A DNA stretch of 64,000 nucleotides from an uncultured Cryomorphaceae bacterium (GCA_913043005.1 CAJWKU010000007.1:18806-82805); one strand, 5' to 3'; shown: positions 8,226-17,394, counted from the stretch's first letter. Notes: a model not told the origin generated them from the letters alone. Made by a program: numbers and translations.

Positions 8226-10220
8226 ATGGTTTTTCAAATAGAAAGTCCTTTCCAGCCGACTGGAGATCAACCTCAGGCGATAGAAAAACTAACAGAGGGG
8301 ATTTTAAATGGTGAAGCTCACCAATCATTACTGGGGGTCACTGGTTCAGGAAAAACCTTTACTGTTGCAAATGTCATAAACAAGGTTCAACGCCCAACTT
8401 TAGTTTTATCGCATAACAAAACTCTGGCTGCGCAATTATATCAAGAGTTTAAATCCTTTTTCCCAAATAATGCAGTGGAATATTTTGTCTCCTACTATGA
8501 TTATTATCAGCCCGAAGCGTTTATGCCAAGCAGTGGGACCTATATTGAGAAGGATCTAAGTATCAATGATGAAATAGAAAAAATGCGGCTGAGTGCAACT
8601 TCCTCTCTTTTAAGTGGACGGAAAGATGTTATCGTTGTGGCATCTGTATCCTGCCTTTATGGCATGGGTAACCCGGATGCCTTTAATTCTCAAACTATTG
8701 AAATATCAAAAGGTCAAATTATCTCAAGACAGAAGCTTTTACTGAAATTTGTCAGCGCTTTATATAGCAGAACAACGGGAGACTTTAAAAGAGGTAATTT
8801 TCGCGTAAAAGGAGATACTGTAGATATATTTCCCGCTTATGGTGAGTTATTTCACAGAATATTATTTTGGGGCGATGAAATTGAATCAATCGAAGTCTGG
8901 GATCCAACTGCTATGGAGAAAAAAGAAGATATCGAAGAACTGAGACTATTTCCTGCAAACTTGTTTGTAACTACTCCGGACCAGCTAAACAATGCCATTA
9001 AAGATATTGAGCTAGACCTTGGTTTACAGGTTGATCATTTTATAAAAACAGATAGACCATTGGAGGCAAAGCGTCTTAAAGAAAGGACAACATTTGATCT
9101 TGAAATGATCAGGGAACTTGGTTATTGTTCCGGGATTGAAAACTATAGTAGATATTTAGATGGACGGAAACCCAATACAAGACCCTATTGCCTTGTGGAC
9201 TATTTTTCAAAAGATTTTTTACTTATCGTTGATGAAAGTCATGTAAGTCTGCCACAAGTAAGAGCCATGTACGGGGGAGATCGTTCGCGAAAAGAAAACC
9301 TTGTTGAGTATGGGTTTCGGCTTCCTGCAGCGATGGACAATAGACCTCTTAAATTTGATGAATTTGAAGCACTTCAAAATCAAGTTATTTATGTTTCAGC
9401 TACTCCAGCAGATCACGAGTTAGAAAAGTCGGAAGGAATTATTGTTGAGCAAATCATTCGCCCTACAGGATTACTTGATCCATTAATAGAGGTTCGCCCA
9501 AGTGAAAATCAAGTTGATGATCTGATGGAAGAGATCCGTGTTAGGTCTGAAAAAAATGAAAGGATATTAGTGACTACTCTAACAAAGCGAATGGCAGAGG
9601 AATTAACTAAGTATTTTTTGCGTTACGGTGTTCGCTGCCGTTACATCCATTCAGATGTTGAGACCCTAGAACGAATACAGATAATGGAAGATTTACGCAA
9701 AGGTCTCTTCGATGTGTTGATTGGCGTAAATCTATTAAGAGAAGGTCTTGATTTTCCTCAAGTTTCGCTTGTTGCAATTATTGATGCTGATAAAGAAGGA
9801 TTTCTCAGATCGGAAAGATCATTGGTGCAAACTATTGGGCGTGCAGCAAGAAATGTAAACGGCATGGCTATTTTTTATGCTGATAAAATAACGAACTCCA
9901 TGCAAAAAACTATTTCGGAAACTACACGCCGAAGAATAATACAGTCTGAATATAACTCTGCTCACGATATAACACCAAAAGCTATATTCAAAGAAGAGTC
10001 TCACGCCTTCCAGGACAAGTACGAAGAGACCTTGCGAATGGATACAGAAAAAAGAAAATTAGACGAAACAAGGGTTGGCTTATTAACTGCTAGTCAATTA
10101 GACAATCGGATTATCGAAACGAGAAAAGAAATGGAAAAAGCTGCTAAAAATCTAGATTTTCTTGAGGCTGCGAAATACAGGGATCTTCTAGCTCAATTGC
10201 AAAAAGCCAAGAAGAACTAA
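8226..10220 (+). CDS. uvrB: Excinuclease ABC subunit B
   Basis: The 664-residue damage-verification helicase of nucleotide excision repair. It takes damaged DNA from UvrA and recruits UvrC. Walker A is GVTGSGKT at 37-44, the beta-hairpin region is YYDYYQPEAFMPSSGTYIEK, Walker B/DEAD-like is D336-E337-S-H, the helicase motif VI region is QTIGRAARN, and the UVR motif for UvrC binding is in the last 40 residues (MEKAAKNLDFLEAAKYRD). Length and motif order are normal. It is the last gene of the plus-strand run starting at 3342 and faces the SemiSWEET gene with 8 bases between the stops. Confidence 0.97.
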   Translation: MVFQIESPFQPTGDQPQAIEKLTEGILNGEAHQSLLGVTGSGKTFTVANVINKVQRPTLVLSHNKTLAAQLYQEFKSFFPNNAVEYFVSYYDYYQPEAFMPSSGTYIEKDLSINDEIEKMRLSATSSLLSGRKDVIVVASVSCLYGMGNPDAFNSQTIEISKGQIISRQKLLLKFVSALYSRTTGDFKRGNFRVKGDTVDIFPAYGELFHRILFWGDEIESIEVWDPTAMEKKEDIEELRLFPANLFVTTPDQLNNAIKDIELDLGLQVDHFIKTDRPLEAKRLKERTTFDLEMIRELGYCSGIENYSRYLDGRKPNTRPYCLVDYFSKDFLLIVDESHVSLPQVRAMYGGDRSRKENLVEYGFRLPAAMDNRPLKFDEFEALQNQVIYVSATPADHELEKSEGIIVEQIIRPTGLLDPLIEVRPSENQVDDLMEEIRVRSEKNERILVTTLTKRMAEELTKYFLRYGVRCRYIHSDVETLERIQIMEDLRKGLFDVLIGVNLLREGLDFPQVSLVAIIDADKEGFLRSERSLVQTIGRAARNVNGMAIFYADKITNSMQKTISETTRRRIIQSEYNSAHDITPKAIFKEESHAFQDKYEETLRMDTEKRKLDETRVGLLTASQLDNRIIETRKEMEKAAKNLDFLEAAKYRDLLAQLQKAKKN

Positions 10221-10228
10221 AAGGTTTC

Positions 10229-10474
10229 TTATCCGTTTTTAATTTTAGCCCTTAAAATAATAATAGCAAGAACCAATGTTATTAGGTTGGCTAGAGTCAT
10301 TTGGGCACTTCCTATCATTAATCCATAAACCAACCAGAATGATATCCCTAAAGTGAAGATCGAATACATCCATAGGCTTATGGATGAAGTCTCTTTTGTA
10401 CGAATAACTTTAATTGCTTGGGGGACAAAGGAAAACGTGGTCAAAACAGCGGCCAACCATCCAATAGTCTCCAT
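10229..10474 (-). CDS. SemiSWEET-type small sugar transporter
   Basis: An 81-residue membrane protein with three hydrophobic helices and the PQ-loop motif SFVPQAIKVIRTK, followed by SSISLWMY. This matches SemiSWEET half-transporters, which dimerise to carry sugars such as sucrose or glucose down a gradient. Length is typical. It starts 4 bases after the stop of the fused PPIase gene and so ends the minus-strand run from 14.2 kb. Substrate is not predictable; the run around it contains no sugar genes. Confidence 0.85.
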   Translation of the reverse strand: METIGWLAAVLTTFSFVPQAIKVIRTKETSSISLWMYSIFTLGISFWLVYGLMIGSAQMTLANLITLVLAIIILRAKIKNG

Positions 10475-10478
10475 ATCA

Positions 10479-11411
10479 CTATCCTACTTTGACTAATTCA
10501 ACATCGAAAATTAATGTTGCATTAGGCGGGATTACTCCACCGGCACCTTGAGAACCGTAACCTAATTCAGACGGAATAACAAAACGAGCTTTACCACCCT
10601 CTTTGAGAAGCATAATTCCTTCATCCCATCCAGGAATTACTCTCCCTACGCCAATTGGTATATCTATCGGCTCACCTCGCTGTATACTTGAATCAAAGAC
10701 AGAACCATCAACTAGGCTTCCTGTGTAATGAACTTTAACAGTTTGACCAGAATTCGGAGCTTTACCTGAACCGTCTACTTCCATTTTATAATACAAACCT
10801 GAATCCGTTTTAATCATACCCTCTATTAATGACTCTACAGCTTTCAAATCCGATGCTTTCGCCTTAGACTCTATTTCTTTTTGAGACTCCATACCCTTTT
10901 CAAAAGCATCATGAGCATTGAATGACTCTGCTTCAGAACCTACAGCCAAAATCTCTACACTATTTAATTTATCATTCCCTGCTACCTTATCCACAACTTC
11001 TTGTCCTTCGATAACCTGGCCAAATACCGTGTGCTTGCCATCAAGCCATGAAGTCTCAACATGAGTAATAAAAAATTGAGAACCATTTGTTCCCGGACCT
11101 GCATTTGCCATTGACAATACTCCAGGACCTGAATGCTTTAAATCAGATACAATTTCATCTGGAAAGTTATAACCAGGGCCACCAGTTCCCTTTCCTTCGG
11201 GGCATCCCCCTTGGATCATAAAGTCCGGGATAACACGATGGAAAGAAAGTCCATCATAATATTTTTGACCATCTGGAAATGCTGAATTCTTTTGAGTACC
11301 ATTTGCCAAACCAACAAAATTACCAACGGTCATAGGTGTTTGCTTGTGATGGAGTAAAACGGTGATAGTTCCTTTTGAAGTATTGAAACGAGCATACAAG
11401 CCGTCATTCAT
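10479..11411 (-). CDS. Cyclophilin-FKBP fusion peptidyl-prolyl isomerase (cytoplasmic)
   Basis: A 310-residue protein joining two unrelated prolyl isomerase folds. Residues 5-165 are cyclophilin, with [13 protein letters not shown] (catalytic Arg), NGSQFFIT and the [10 protein letters not shown] pocket. Residues 215-310 are FKBP, with [23 protein letters not shown] and LIFDVEL, so all main pocket residues are kept. There is no signal peptide, which suggests a cytoplasmic foldase. It follows its lipoprotein paralogue (11466-12653) with the same domain order, indicating a tandem duplication with change of compartment. Gap to that gene is 54 bases. Confidence 0.92.
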   Translation of the reverse strand: MNDGLYARFNTSKGTITVLLHHKQTPMTVGNFVGLANGTQKNSAFPDGQKYYDGLSFHRVIPDFMIQGGCPEGKGTGGPGYNFPDEIVSDLKHSGPGVLSMANAGPGTNGSQFFITHVETSWLDGKHTVFGQVIEGQEVVDKVAGNDKLNSVEILAVGSEAESFNAHDAFEKGMESQKEIESKAKASDLKAVESLIEGMIKTDSGLYYKMEVDGSGKAPNSGQTVKVHYTGSLVDGSVFDSSIQRGEPIDIPIGVGRVIPGWDEGIMLLKEGGKARFVIPSELGYGSQGAGGVIPPNATLIFDVELVKVG

Positions 11412-11465
11412 AGTTATATTTTTTTAGATATATTATTGAGAGAATAAGGATGATTTAGAAGTTAA

Positions 11466-12653
11466 TTAGTTAGAAGGCATAATATCTTCAATCCAAACAT
11501 CAAAAACCAAAGAGCTATTCGGCGGAATCAATTGACCTGCACCACTTTCACCATAACCTAGAGCTGAAGGAATTAGCAACTTTGAGTGACCACCTTTTTT
11601 TAAACCAATTAGACCGCGCTTCCAGCCCTCAATAACACGACCTGAGGGTCCTGCTATTACGGGAAACGGTCCATAAGGTTCTCTTTGAGGGTTGTAATTA
11701 TTCATTTGCATCGCTACTTCTTTAACACTACTATCAAAAGGCTTTCCAGATGATAAATACCCTGCATAGTGAACTAAAACTTTATCTCCAGCTTTGACGG
11801 GTTCGCCTTCTCCTACCGTAACATCAAAAACTTTCAACCCATCCGCTAACTCACGAGCCTTGGCATTCCAAAACTTATATTCTGGCTCATACAAATCTGA
11901 ATCAACCATTCCTCCATCCATTAACCATTGAAATTGACTGGATCTCTCAAGACCTTTTTTCGCACTTTGTTTTTTCTTGTCTTCTACAGCTAATATTATT
12001 TCACTTTTTTTCGTTGAAAATATTTCTGGAGCATTAAAGGATTTTGCTACTTTACCCACTCTTAGAATCTCAATTGTCATGGTTATATCTTCATTCGGAA
12101 CGTTAGATCCATTTTTTTCTACTCCAGCAATTTCAATAATTTTCTCAACTCCCTTTATCGTTTTCCCAAAGATGGAATGTTTATTATCTAGCCAAGCCGT
12201 TGGTACTTCGGTGATAAAAAATTGAGAGCCATTGGTATTTGGACCACTGTTGGCCATCGATAATATACCGGGAACCGAATGCTTGAGATCTGGATGAAAT
12301 TCATCTGGAAAACTGTATCCAGGACCACCTTGCCCTGTACCCTGAGGGTCGCCCCCCTGAATCATAAATTCAGGGATTACTCGATGAAACTTAAGTCCAT
12401 CAAAAAATCGCTCTCCAGACTTGGTAGATACCTCTGGATGATTTCCTTCAGCTAGAGCTACAAAGTTTGCTACTGTCATTGGTGCCTTCTCCATTTCTAA
12501 CTGAATAAGTAAATCTCCTTTTGAAGATTTAATTAGAGCAAAAAGTCCATCTTGAAGTTTCACTTTTTCACCATTTACTTGGACGCCACTTGGCATGGCT
12601 GCGCAGGATATTATAAAAATTGCTACTAGAGCAAGAGCTGCAAATCGTTTCAT
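11466..12653 (-). CDS. Cyclophilin-FKBP fusion peptidyl-prolyl isomerase lipoprotein
   Basis: A 395-residue paralogue of the downstream gene with the same cyclophilin-then-FKBP order, but exported. It has a signal sequence and a probable lipobox at residues 14-17 (IISC), so it is likely lipid-anchored in the periplasm. Cyclophilin residues are intact ([31 protein letters not shown]). The FKBP part keeps VHYAG, FDSS, VIEGW and GYGE, but has an insertion of about 20 residues after FDSS, rich in Asn and Pro, that is absent from the paralogue. Probable role is folding of exported proteins. Linker and insertion differences suggest distinct clients. Confidence 0.9.
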   Translation of the reverse strand: MKRFAALALVAIFIISCAAMPSGVQVNGEKVKLQDGLFALIKSSKGDLLIQLEMEKAPMTVANFVALAEGNHPEVSTKSGERFFDGLKFHRVIPEFMIQGGDPQGTGQGGPGYSFPDEFHPDLKHSVPGILSMANSGPNTNGSQFFITEVPTAWLDNKHSIFGKTIKGVEKIIEIAGVEKNGSNVPNEDITMTIEILRVGKVAKSFNAPEIFSTKKSEIILAVEDKKKQSAKKGLERSSQFQWLMDGGMVDSDLYEPEYKFWNAKARELADGLKVFDVTVGEGEPVKAGDKVLVHYAGYLSSGKPFDSSVKEVAMQMNNYNPQREPYGPFPVIAGPSGRVIEGWKRGLIGLKKGGHSKLLIPSALGYGESGAGQLIPPNSSLVFDVWIEDIMPSN

Positions 12654-12684
12654 AATTCTAGGGTTAGATAATTTATCGTTTTAC

Positions 12685-13251
12685 TTAAAGAATGCGAAGG
12701 TAATAAACAAGGGTTGTAAGAGGAGGTATTGTATTTAAATCTCCTGCAAGACCATGTGCGAGGTGTGCAGGAATGATTAATATCAGGCTATCTCCTTGCC
12801 GCGAACCCAAAGACGCCTCTTGTACTCCCCAAATCATCTCGCTATCTCGAAGTATTGAAAATTGAGAATGTTCAGATTGATTAAACTCATAGCCCTTAAG
12901 ATCAGTAATTCTTGAATGAACCTGGACCAAATCTCCAGTATCTAATATATTACCACTGCCACACTCAATTACAGAAATATGCATCCCCAATCCATTTCTA
13001 ATAAATTTTTGACTAGAGGAATCCATATATGATCTTATGGCTTGACGCTCCGCATCTAAAACTGCCCTGTTTTGATCAATCATTCTCTCATATTTTTCAC
13101 GATCTGTCAATTTTGACTCCTTCGTTTCCTCCACTTGTATTGAGCATGAAATTGAGAGTGATATGGCAAACATAAAACTCAAAACAGTTCGTGCTGTGGG
13201 AAAAATGGAAAGCCAAAAAGGTGCTGATTTTAGATTAGATAATTTAATCAT
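12685..13251 (-). CDS. GldI-like FKBP-fold lipoprotein with degenerate active site
   Basis: A 188-residue lipoprotein. The ATG at 13251 overlaps the stop of the DHH gene by 8 bases; the frame is open further upstream but inside that gene. Signal peptide is followed by LSISCS, a likely lipobox. An alpha-helical stretch (DREKYERMIDQNRAVLDAE) precedes an FKBP fold (GDLVQVHSRI through TTLVYYLRIL). This architecture resembles GldI, the gliding-motility PPIase lipoprotein. The FKBP pocket is eroded: the usual Tyr of VHYTG is Ser, FD is FN, the GW tryptophan is Val, and YG is HG. It may act as a chaperone rather than an isomerase. The GldI name is tentative. Confidence 0.75.
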   Translation of the reverse strand: MIKLSNLKSAPFWLSIFPTARTVLSFMFAISLSISCSIQVEETKESKLTDREKYERMIDQNRAVLDAERQAIRSYMDSSSQKFIRNGLGMHISVIECGSGNILDTGDLVQVHSRITDLKGYEFNQSEHSQFSILRDSEMIWGVQEASLGSRQGDSLILIIPAHLAHGLAGDLNTIPPLTTLVYYLRIL

Positions 13252-14245
13252 CGAGAAGAGCTTCTTTATAGGTAGATTTAAATTTCTCAATCGTCTCTGT
13301 GATATTCATATTACTTAAACCTCCTGAGGCATTTTTATGTCCACCACCTTCCCAATTCTCCCTGGCGTATTTATTTACATCAACTTCACCTTTACTTCGA
13401 AAAGATAATTTCATCTTACTATCCGCATCTTCTCGAATAAAAATAGAAATCAACACGCCAGTAACTCCAAGACCTTGATTCACTAAACCCTCGGTATCTC
13501 CGGGTTGATACTTTAATTCGCTAAGATCGCTTTGTTTAAGATAAACAATAGAAGCAAATCCATCGTCAGTAATAATGAGATTAGATAATGCACGACCCCA
13601 AATCATTAATCGACTCTTGGGGTTATTATCAAATAATCGATCATGAATAACATGGGGAATGGCTCCGGCCTCAATTAACTTTCCCGCAATATACATGGTC
13701 CGATCAGAAGTTATAGGGAATCTGAATGAACCTGTATCCGTGATTAGACCCATTAGTAAATTATCTGCACAGGCGAGATCAATATTACCTCCATCTCTTT
13801 CAATCAAATCATAAACCATCTCACATGTCGAGCTCTTGGAAGTCATTGAAAATACTAGGTCGAAAGTCGTATCTGGACTTTCATGATGATCGATCATAAT
13901 TTTTTTTCCGAGGAAACCACTGATCATTGACTGCATATCAGCTCCAACCCTACTCGCCACGTTATAATCAAGGGAAAAAAGAACATCAGCTCTTTGAAAA
14001 ATCTCTTCGCTCTTGCTAGGATCTGAACTGAAAACATGAACGAAATCTGATGAATAACCTATGCTTCCTTGTAATGGGATTGAAGGTGGATTTGGGAAGA
14101 CAATATCAACGGAATAACTCTGACTATGCAAATAATGAGCTAATCCCAACGCGCTTCCTATTGCATCACCATCGGGATTCCTATGGCTCGTTAAAACAAT
14201 CTTCCTTGGCTTTTCTCGTAAAAAACTAATAATTCTATCTATCAT
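13244..14245 (-). CDS. DHH/DHHA1 phosphoesterase (NrnA-like oligoribonuclease / pAp phosphatase)
   Basis: A 333-residue cytoplasmic enzyme of the NrnA type, which degrades nano-RNAs and/or 3'-phosphoadenosine 5'-phosphate. Metal-binding motifs: [16 protein letters not shown] near residue 20-35, a middle Asp in [16 protein letters not shown] (DHH) near 118, and [10 protein letters not shown]. The C-terminal DHHA1 domain ends with [10 protein letters not shown]. The length fits NrnA and is far shorter than RecJ. It is the first gene of the run that continues with three PPIase-fold proteins and a SemiSWEET; the link is operonic, not obviously functional. Divergent from ndk. Confidence 0.88.
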   Translation of the reverse strand: MIDRIISFLREKPRKIVLTSHRNPDGDAIGSALGLAHYLHSQSYSVDIVFPNPPSIPLQGSIGYSSDFVHVFSSDPSKSEEIFQRADVLFSLDYNVASRVGADMQSMISGFLGKKIMIDHHESPDTTFDLVFSMTSKSSTCEMVYDLIERDGGNIDLACADNLLMGLITDTGSFRFPITSDRTMYIAGKLIEAGAIPHVIHDRLFDNNPKSRLMIWGRALSNLIITDDGFASIVYLKQSDLSELKYQPGDTEGLVNQGLGVTGVLISIFIREDADSKMKLSFRSKGEVDVNKYARENWEGGGHKNASGGLSNMNITETIEKFKSTYKEALLDD

Positions 14246-14275
14246 TTTATTCCATTAAAGTAATTGTAAATTTCG

Positions 14276-14283
14276 TAAATTTG
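14276..14283 (+). promoter_or_regulatory. Candidate -7 promoter box of ndk
   Basis: TAAATTTG matches TAnnTTTG, 30 bases before the ndk ATG at 14314, in the short gap to the divergent DHH gene. It lies before the chosen start and overlaps the longer in-frame start at 14281, supporting the shorter protein. Confidence 0.42.
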
Positions 14284-14313
14284 CGCCCGAAAACTAGAAC
14301 TAAATATTCCAAG

Positions 14314-14727
14314 ATGAACCGCACCTTCACCATGATCAAACCAGATGCCGTAGAAAACGGACATATTGGCGCAATACTAGAAAAAATAAATTTTGCAGGA
14401 TTTAATATCGCAGCAATGAAATTGACAAAGCTGAGTAAAAGTGATGCTGAAAAGTTTTATGAAGTCCATGCTGAACGTCCTTTTTACGGAGAACTGGTTA
14501 ATTACATGTCTTCAGGACCAATTGTGGCTGCAATTCTTGAAAAAGATAATGCTGTAAAAGACTTTAGGACACTAATCGGATCTACAAATCCTGCAGAGGC
14601 AGCTGAAGGAACTATTAGAAAGCTTTTTGCTACATCTATTTCAGCAAATGCAATTCACGGTTCGGACAGTAATGAAAATGCAAATTTAGAAGGAGAATTC
14701 TTTTTTTCGATGAAAGAGAGGTTCTGA
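14314..14727 (+). CDS. ndk: Nucleoside diphosphate kinase
   Basis: A 137-residue enzyme that balances NTP pools by phosphate transfer through a histidine. [16 protein letters not shown] is the canonical N-terminus, so I start at 14314 instead of an open-frame start 33 bases upstream. The active-site His is H115 in AIHGSDS, and the [15 protein letters not shown] and [14 protein letters not shown] segments are intact. The length is that of small bacterial NDKs, without extensions. It stands alone and faces the DUF721 gene, with a hairpin between the stops that could terminate both. Confidence 0.96.
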   Translation: MNRTFTMIKPDAVENGHIGAILEKINFAGFNIAAMKLTKLSKSDAEKFYEVHAERPFYGELVNYMSSGPIVAAILEKDNAVKDFRTLIGSTNPAEAAEGTIRKLFATSISANAIHGSDSNENANLEGEFFFSMKERF

Positions 14728-14729
14728 AT

Positions 14730-14767
14730 AAACTAAAGGATAACCTATGTTGGGTCTTCTTTAGTTT
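14730..14767. terminator. Candidate bidirectional terminator between ndk and the DUF721 gene
   Basis: Arms aaactaaag (14730-14738) and ctttagttt (14759-14767) form a perfect 9-bp stem with a 20-base loop between two convergent genes. The right arm includes the DUF721 stop codon. A-rich and T-rich flanks exist on each side, but there is no long U tract, so strength is uncertain. Confidence 0.45.
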
Positions 14768-15054
14768 AATATTATCTCAGAAATAACAATTTCCTGATCA
14801 TTTTTTTCATTCAAAGCATCGAGCAACCGCTTTTTTTGCATGCCCAATTCGTGTCTCAAGGAATTGGAATCACAATTAACATAAAGAATGCCATTTTTCA
14901 GGGAGAATTTTCGAACCTTTTGATAAGCTTGTTCTCCTAGGATTTCTATCCAAGCATTCTCTATCAACCCCAATTTATAGGCATTTTTATTCTGAAAAGG
15001 TACCTTGAACGAACCTATAATTTCAGCTATGGATTTTAAATCGGGCTTTGTCAT
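14761..15054 (-). CDS. DUF721 protein (DciA-like)
   Basis: A 97-residue protein with the DUF721 pattern: WIEILGEQAYQKVRKFSLKN followed by a short NGILYVNCDSNSLRHEL segment and a terminal LLDALN helix. DUF721 is the core of DciA, the replicative-helicase operator of bacteria that lack DnaC/DnaI. Its ATG overlaps the recF stop by one base, so the two are coupled. The same recF-DUF721 adjacency is known near oriC in Actinobacteria, but here dnaA and dnaN are not in the window. It is minimal, lacking DciA's longer extensions. DciA function is inferred from family and neighbour. Confidence 0.8.
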   Translation of the reverse strand: MTKPDLKSIAEIIGSFKVPFQNKNAYKLGLIENAWIEILGEQAYQKVRKFSLKNGILYVNCDSNSLRHELGMQKKRLLDALNEKNDQEIVISEIILN

Positions 15055-16148
15055 TAGCTACTCAAATCTATTACTTTAGCCTCTTCATTCACTGACTTCA
15101 TCATAAATTCTGTTCTTTCAGTGTGAGTATCGGTAATGAAAATTTGACCAAAATGGTGCTCATTTACCAATCGAATCAACCCCTCTACCCTGATAGCGTC
15201 CAGCTTATCAAATATATCGTCCAGCAATAAAATGGGCTTAACTCGTAAAGAATTTTTCAAAGAATCAAATACCGCAAGTTTCAGAGCTACAACAAAGGAT
15301 TTTTGCTGTCCCTGAGAGCCGACTCGATTTAGTTGTTCTCCATGAAGTTTAAATACTAAGTCCTCTCTATGAATTCCCTTAGAGGTATACTGCAAAACTC
15401 GATCTTTATCTATATTTTGCTTTAACAACATATCTAAATCTTTTTCATGCAATGAGGATTTATATTCAATTCCCACAATTTCTTTATCCCCTGCCATCCA
15501 GCCATAATACTTTTTTAACACAGGTTCAAAATCCTCAACAAATGAAAGTCGAGCTGAATAAATTATTTTACTATTTGAAACAAGCTGATCATTATATAAA
15601 TCAAGCATAGACTCATCAAAAGTTCGGTTAGCAGCAAAATATTTTAATAGCGCATTTCTTTGCGATAGGGCGCGATTATACGCCAAAAGAGCTTCTAGGT
15701 ATTTCTTATTTGATTGTGCAATTACAGAATTCATAAATTTCCGTCTCGCCTCACTTCCATCAGTAATAAGATTTCTATCATATGGACTAATCATTACTAC
15801 AGGAAATCTACCTAGATGATCGGAAAGCTTTGTGTACTCTCCGTCATCTGTCTTAAATACTTTTTTTTCACCTTTTTTAAGACCACAGTAAATCGGGGTA
15901 ACAATATCATTAGCTCGCATTTCTCCTTCAAGCACAAAAAACGGAGCATTAAACTGAATATTGTGGAAATCAGAATTATGAAAGTAACTTTTTGTCATGC
16001 ATAAGACATGAATTGCATCTAAAATCGTTGTCTTTCCAGCGCCATTAATTCCAACTATAGCATTTAGCTTGGGCGAAAAAGAGAAATCAATTGAAGTATG
16101 GTTTTTGAAATGAACCATACGCAGTTCTGTTAGTGTCAAATCATGCAT
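15054..16148 (-). CDS. recF: DNA replication/repair protein RecF
   Basis: A 364-residue SMC-like ATPase that helps load RecA at gaps via RecFOR. Walker A is GINGAGKT at 33-40, the signature-like region is VGSQGQQKSFVVALKLA near 275, and Walker B is ILLLDDIFDKLD near 302. Length is typical. The recR gene lies at 32 kb, in a different operon. A -7 box (TACTTTTG, 16153-16160) sits only four bases before the ATG, so the transcript may be leaderless. Divergent from the membrane-anchored TPR gene, and coupled to the DUF721 gene downstream. Confidence 0.95.
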   Translation of the reverse strand: MHDLTLTELRMVHFKNHTSIDFSFSPKLNAIVGINGAGKTTILDAIHVLCMTKSYFHNSDFHNIQFNAPFFVLEGEMRANDIVTPIYCGLKKGEKKVFKTDDGEYTKLSDHLGRFPVVMISPYDRNLITDGSEARRKFMNSVIAQSNKKYLEALLAYNRALSQRNALLKYFAANRTFDESMLDLYNDQLVSNSKIIYSARLSFVEDFEPVLKKYYGWMAGDKEIVGIEYKSSLHEKDLDMLLKQNIDKDRVLQYTSKGIHREDLVFKLHGEQLNRVGSQGQQKSFVVALKLAVFDSLKNSLRVKPILLLDDIFDKLDAIRVEGLIRLVNEHHFGQIFITDTHTERTEFMMKSVNEEAKVIDLSS

Positions 16149-16152
16149 ATGT

Positions 16153-16160
16153 CAAAAGTA
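16153..16160 (-). promoter_or_regulatory. Candidate -7 promoter box of recF, next to the start codon
   Basis: The minus strand reads TACTTTTG, four bases before the recF ATG (16148). If used, transcription would start at or within a few bases of the ATG. Confidence 0.4.
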
Positions 16161-16181
16161 GCTCCAATCGACGGTTTTAGC

Positions 16182-16189
16182 TATCTTTG
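16182..16189 (+). promoter_or_regulatory. Candidate -7 promoter box of the anchored TPR gene
   Basis: TATCTTTG matches TAnnTTTG, 35 bases before the ATG at 16225. It is arranged back-to-back with the recF box, 21 bases apart. Confidence 0.42.
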
Positions 16190-16224
16190 CCGCCCTCAAT
16201 ATAAAGATTTCGTAAAACAATATT

Positions 16225-16923
16225 ATGGCAAAGAAAAAAGAATTTGATCTTATTGAAAACCCTGAGGCAGCTGTTGAAGCAGGCTTGAATAAAGTAGAAA
16301 CCTTTGTTCAAAAACATAAAGAAAAAATTATTGGTATTGTTGGGGCTGCAATATTTGGAGTTGCTGGAGTGTGGGCTTATAATCAATTCATAAGTATTCC
16401 AAATGAAGAAAAAGCTCAGGTTGCAATTTATCCTGCTCAACAAGCTTTTGCTAAAGATTCTTTAAAATTAGCTCTTAATGGCGACGGGCTTAATCTTGGT
16501 TTCTTAGATATTATTGAGGAATATGGATCTACAAAAGCCGCAAACCTCGCCAACTATTACGCGGGACTATGTTATTTGAGCCTAGGCCAGCCTGAAGATG
16601 CAATTGAATACCTAGATGATTTTACAGGTAATGACCCCGTTTTGAGCATTGTTGCAAAGGGTGCGATTGGAGATGCTTTTGCCGATCTCAATCAACCGAA
16701 AGAAGCTTTAGAGTATTATACTCTTGCCTCAAAAGGAAAAGCTAACAATTTTTTAACTCCAATCTTTCTAAAGAAAGCTGGAACAGCAGCTGAGATGGGA
16801 AAAAATTACAAGGCTGCATTAAAAATTTATAAGCGTTTAAAATCAGATTTCCCAAATTCGAACGAATCGGAAAATATAGAGGCATTTATATCATATTGCG
16901 AAGCTAAAATCAGTAATTCTTAA
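16225..16923 (+). CDS. Membrane-anchored tetratricopeptide repeat protein (YfgM-like)
   Basis: A 232-residue protein with a charged N-terminus (KKKEFDLIENPEAAVEAGLN), one membrane helix at about 37-54 (IIGIVGAAIFGVAGVWAY), and TPR-type helices from about 90 to 225. This layout matches YfgM-type proteins, in which a cytoplasmic tail and single helix hold a periplasmic TPR domain near the Sec translocon. Such proteins are common upstream of ribH in Bacteroidota. Its TAA directly abuts the ribH ATG with no spacer, so the two are co-transcribed. Topology is seen; translocon association is inferred. Confidence 0.82.
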   Translation: MAKKKEFDLIENPEAAVEAGLNKVETFVQKHKEKIIGIVGAAIFGVAGVWAYNQFISIPNEEKAQVAIYPAQQAFAKDSLKLALNGDGLNLGFLDIIEEYGSTKAANLANYYAGLCYLSLGQPEDAIEYLDDFTGNDPVLSIVAKGAIGDAFADLNQPKEALEYYTLASKGKANNFLTPIFLKKAGTAAEMGKNYKAALKIYKRLKSDFPNSNESENIEAFISYCEAKISNS

Positions 16924-17394
16924 ATGTCTACTGCTCAAGGCGCAAATGTTGATCTAAAAAAGTTACCCTCATCAAAAGGTAAGCGCTTTGCTTTGGTAGT
17001 TTCTGAATGGAACTCGGAAATTACCGATAATTTAAAATCCGGTGCTCGAGAAACATTGCTCACAGCAGGAGTAAAAACAAAAGACATAGAAGAATTTTAT
17101 GTACCGGGTAGTTTTGAATTAATACATGCCTGTAAAGTTGTCTCAGAGTCACTAGAGTTTGACTCTGTAATAGCAATTGGGTCAATCATTAGAGGTGAAA
17201 CCTCTCATTTTGATTATGTATGTCAGGGTGTTTCAAATGGAATCGCTCTTCTAAATGCGAATGGAAAAATCCCGGTTATACTTTGTGTGTTAACTGATGA
17301 CAACATGCAGCAATCAATTGATCGCTCTGGGGGTAAGTATGGCAACAAAGGAGCAGAAGCATCAATTGCAGCCATAAAAATGGCTAGCTTTTAA
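16924..17394 (+). CDS. ribH: 6,7-dimethyl-8-ribityllumazine synthase
   Basis: A 156-residue subunit of lumazine synthase, the penultimate enzyme of riboflavin synthesis, which condenses the pyrimidinedione with dihydroxybutanone phosphate. Recognisable: ALVVSEWNSEITDNL (substrate pocket Trp/Asn), VPGSFELIHACK, AIGSIIRGETSHFDYVC (phosphate site and catalytic His), NGIALLNANGKIPVILCVLTDDN, and a GNKGAEAS C-terminus. No other rib genes or FMN riboswitch are nearby. It follows the TPR gene with no gap. Confidence 0.96.
   Translation: MSTAQGANVDLKKLPSSKGKRFALVVSEWNSEITDNLKSGARETLLTAGVKTKDIEEFYVPGSFELIHACKVVSESLEFDSVIAIGSIIRGETSHFDYVCQGVSNGIALLNANGKIPVILCVLTDDNMQQSIDRSGGKYGNKGAEASIAAIKMASF

Noticed and set aside
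16924..17394. FMN riboswitch before ribH
   Set aside because: The ribH ATG directly follows the stop of the upstream gene, so there is no leader to hold one.
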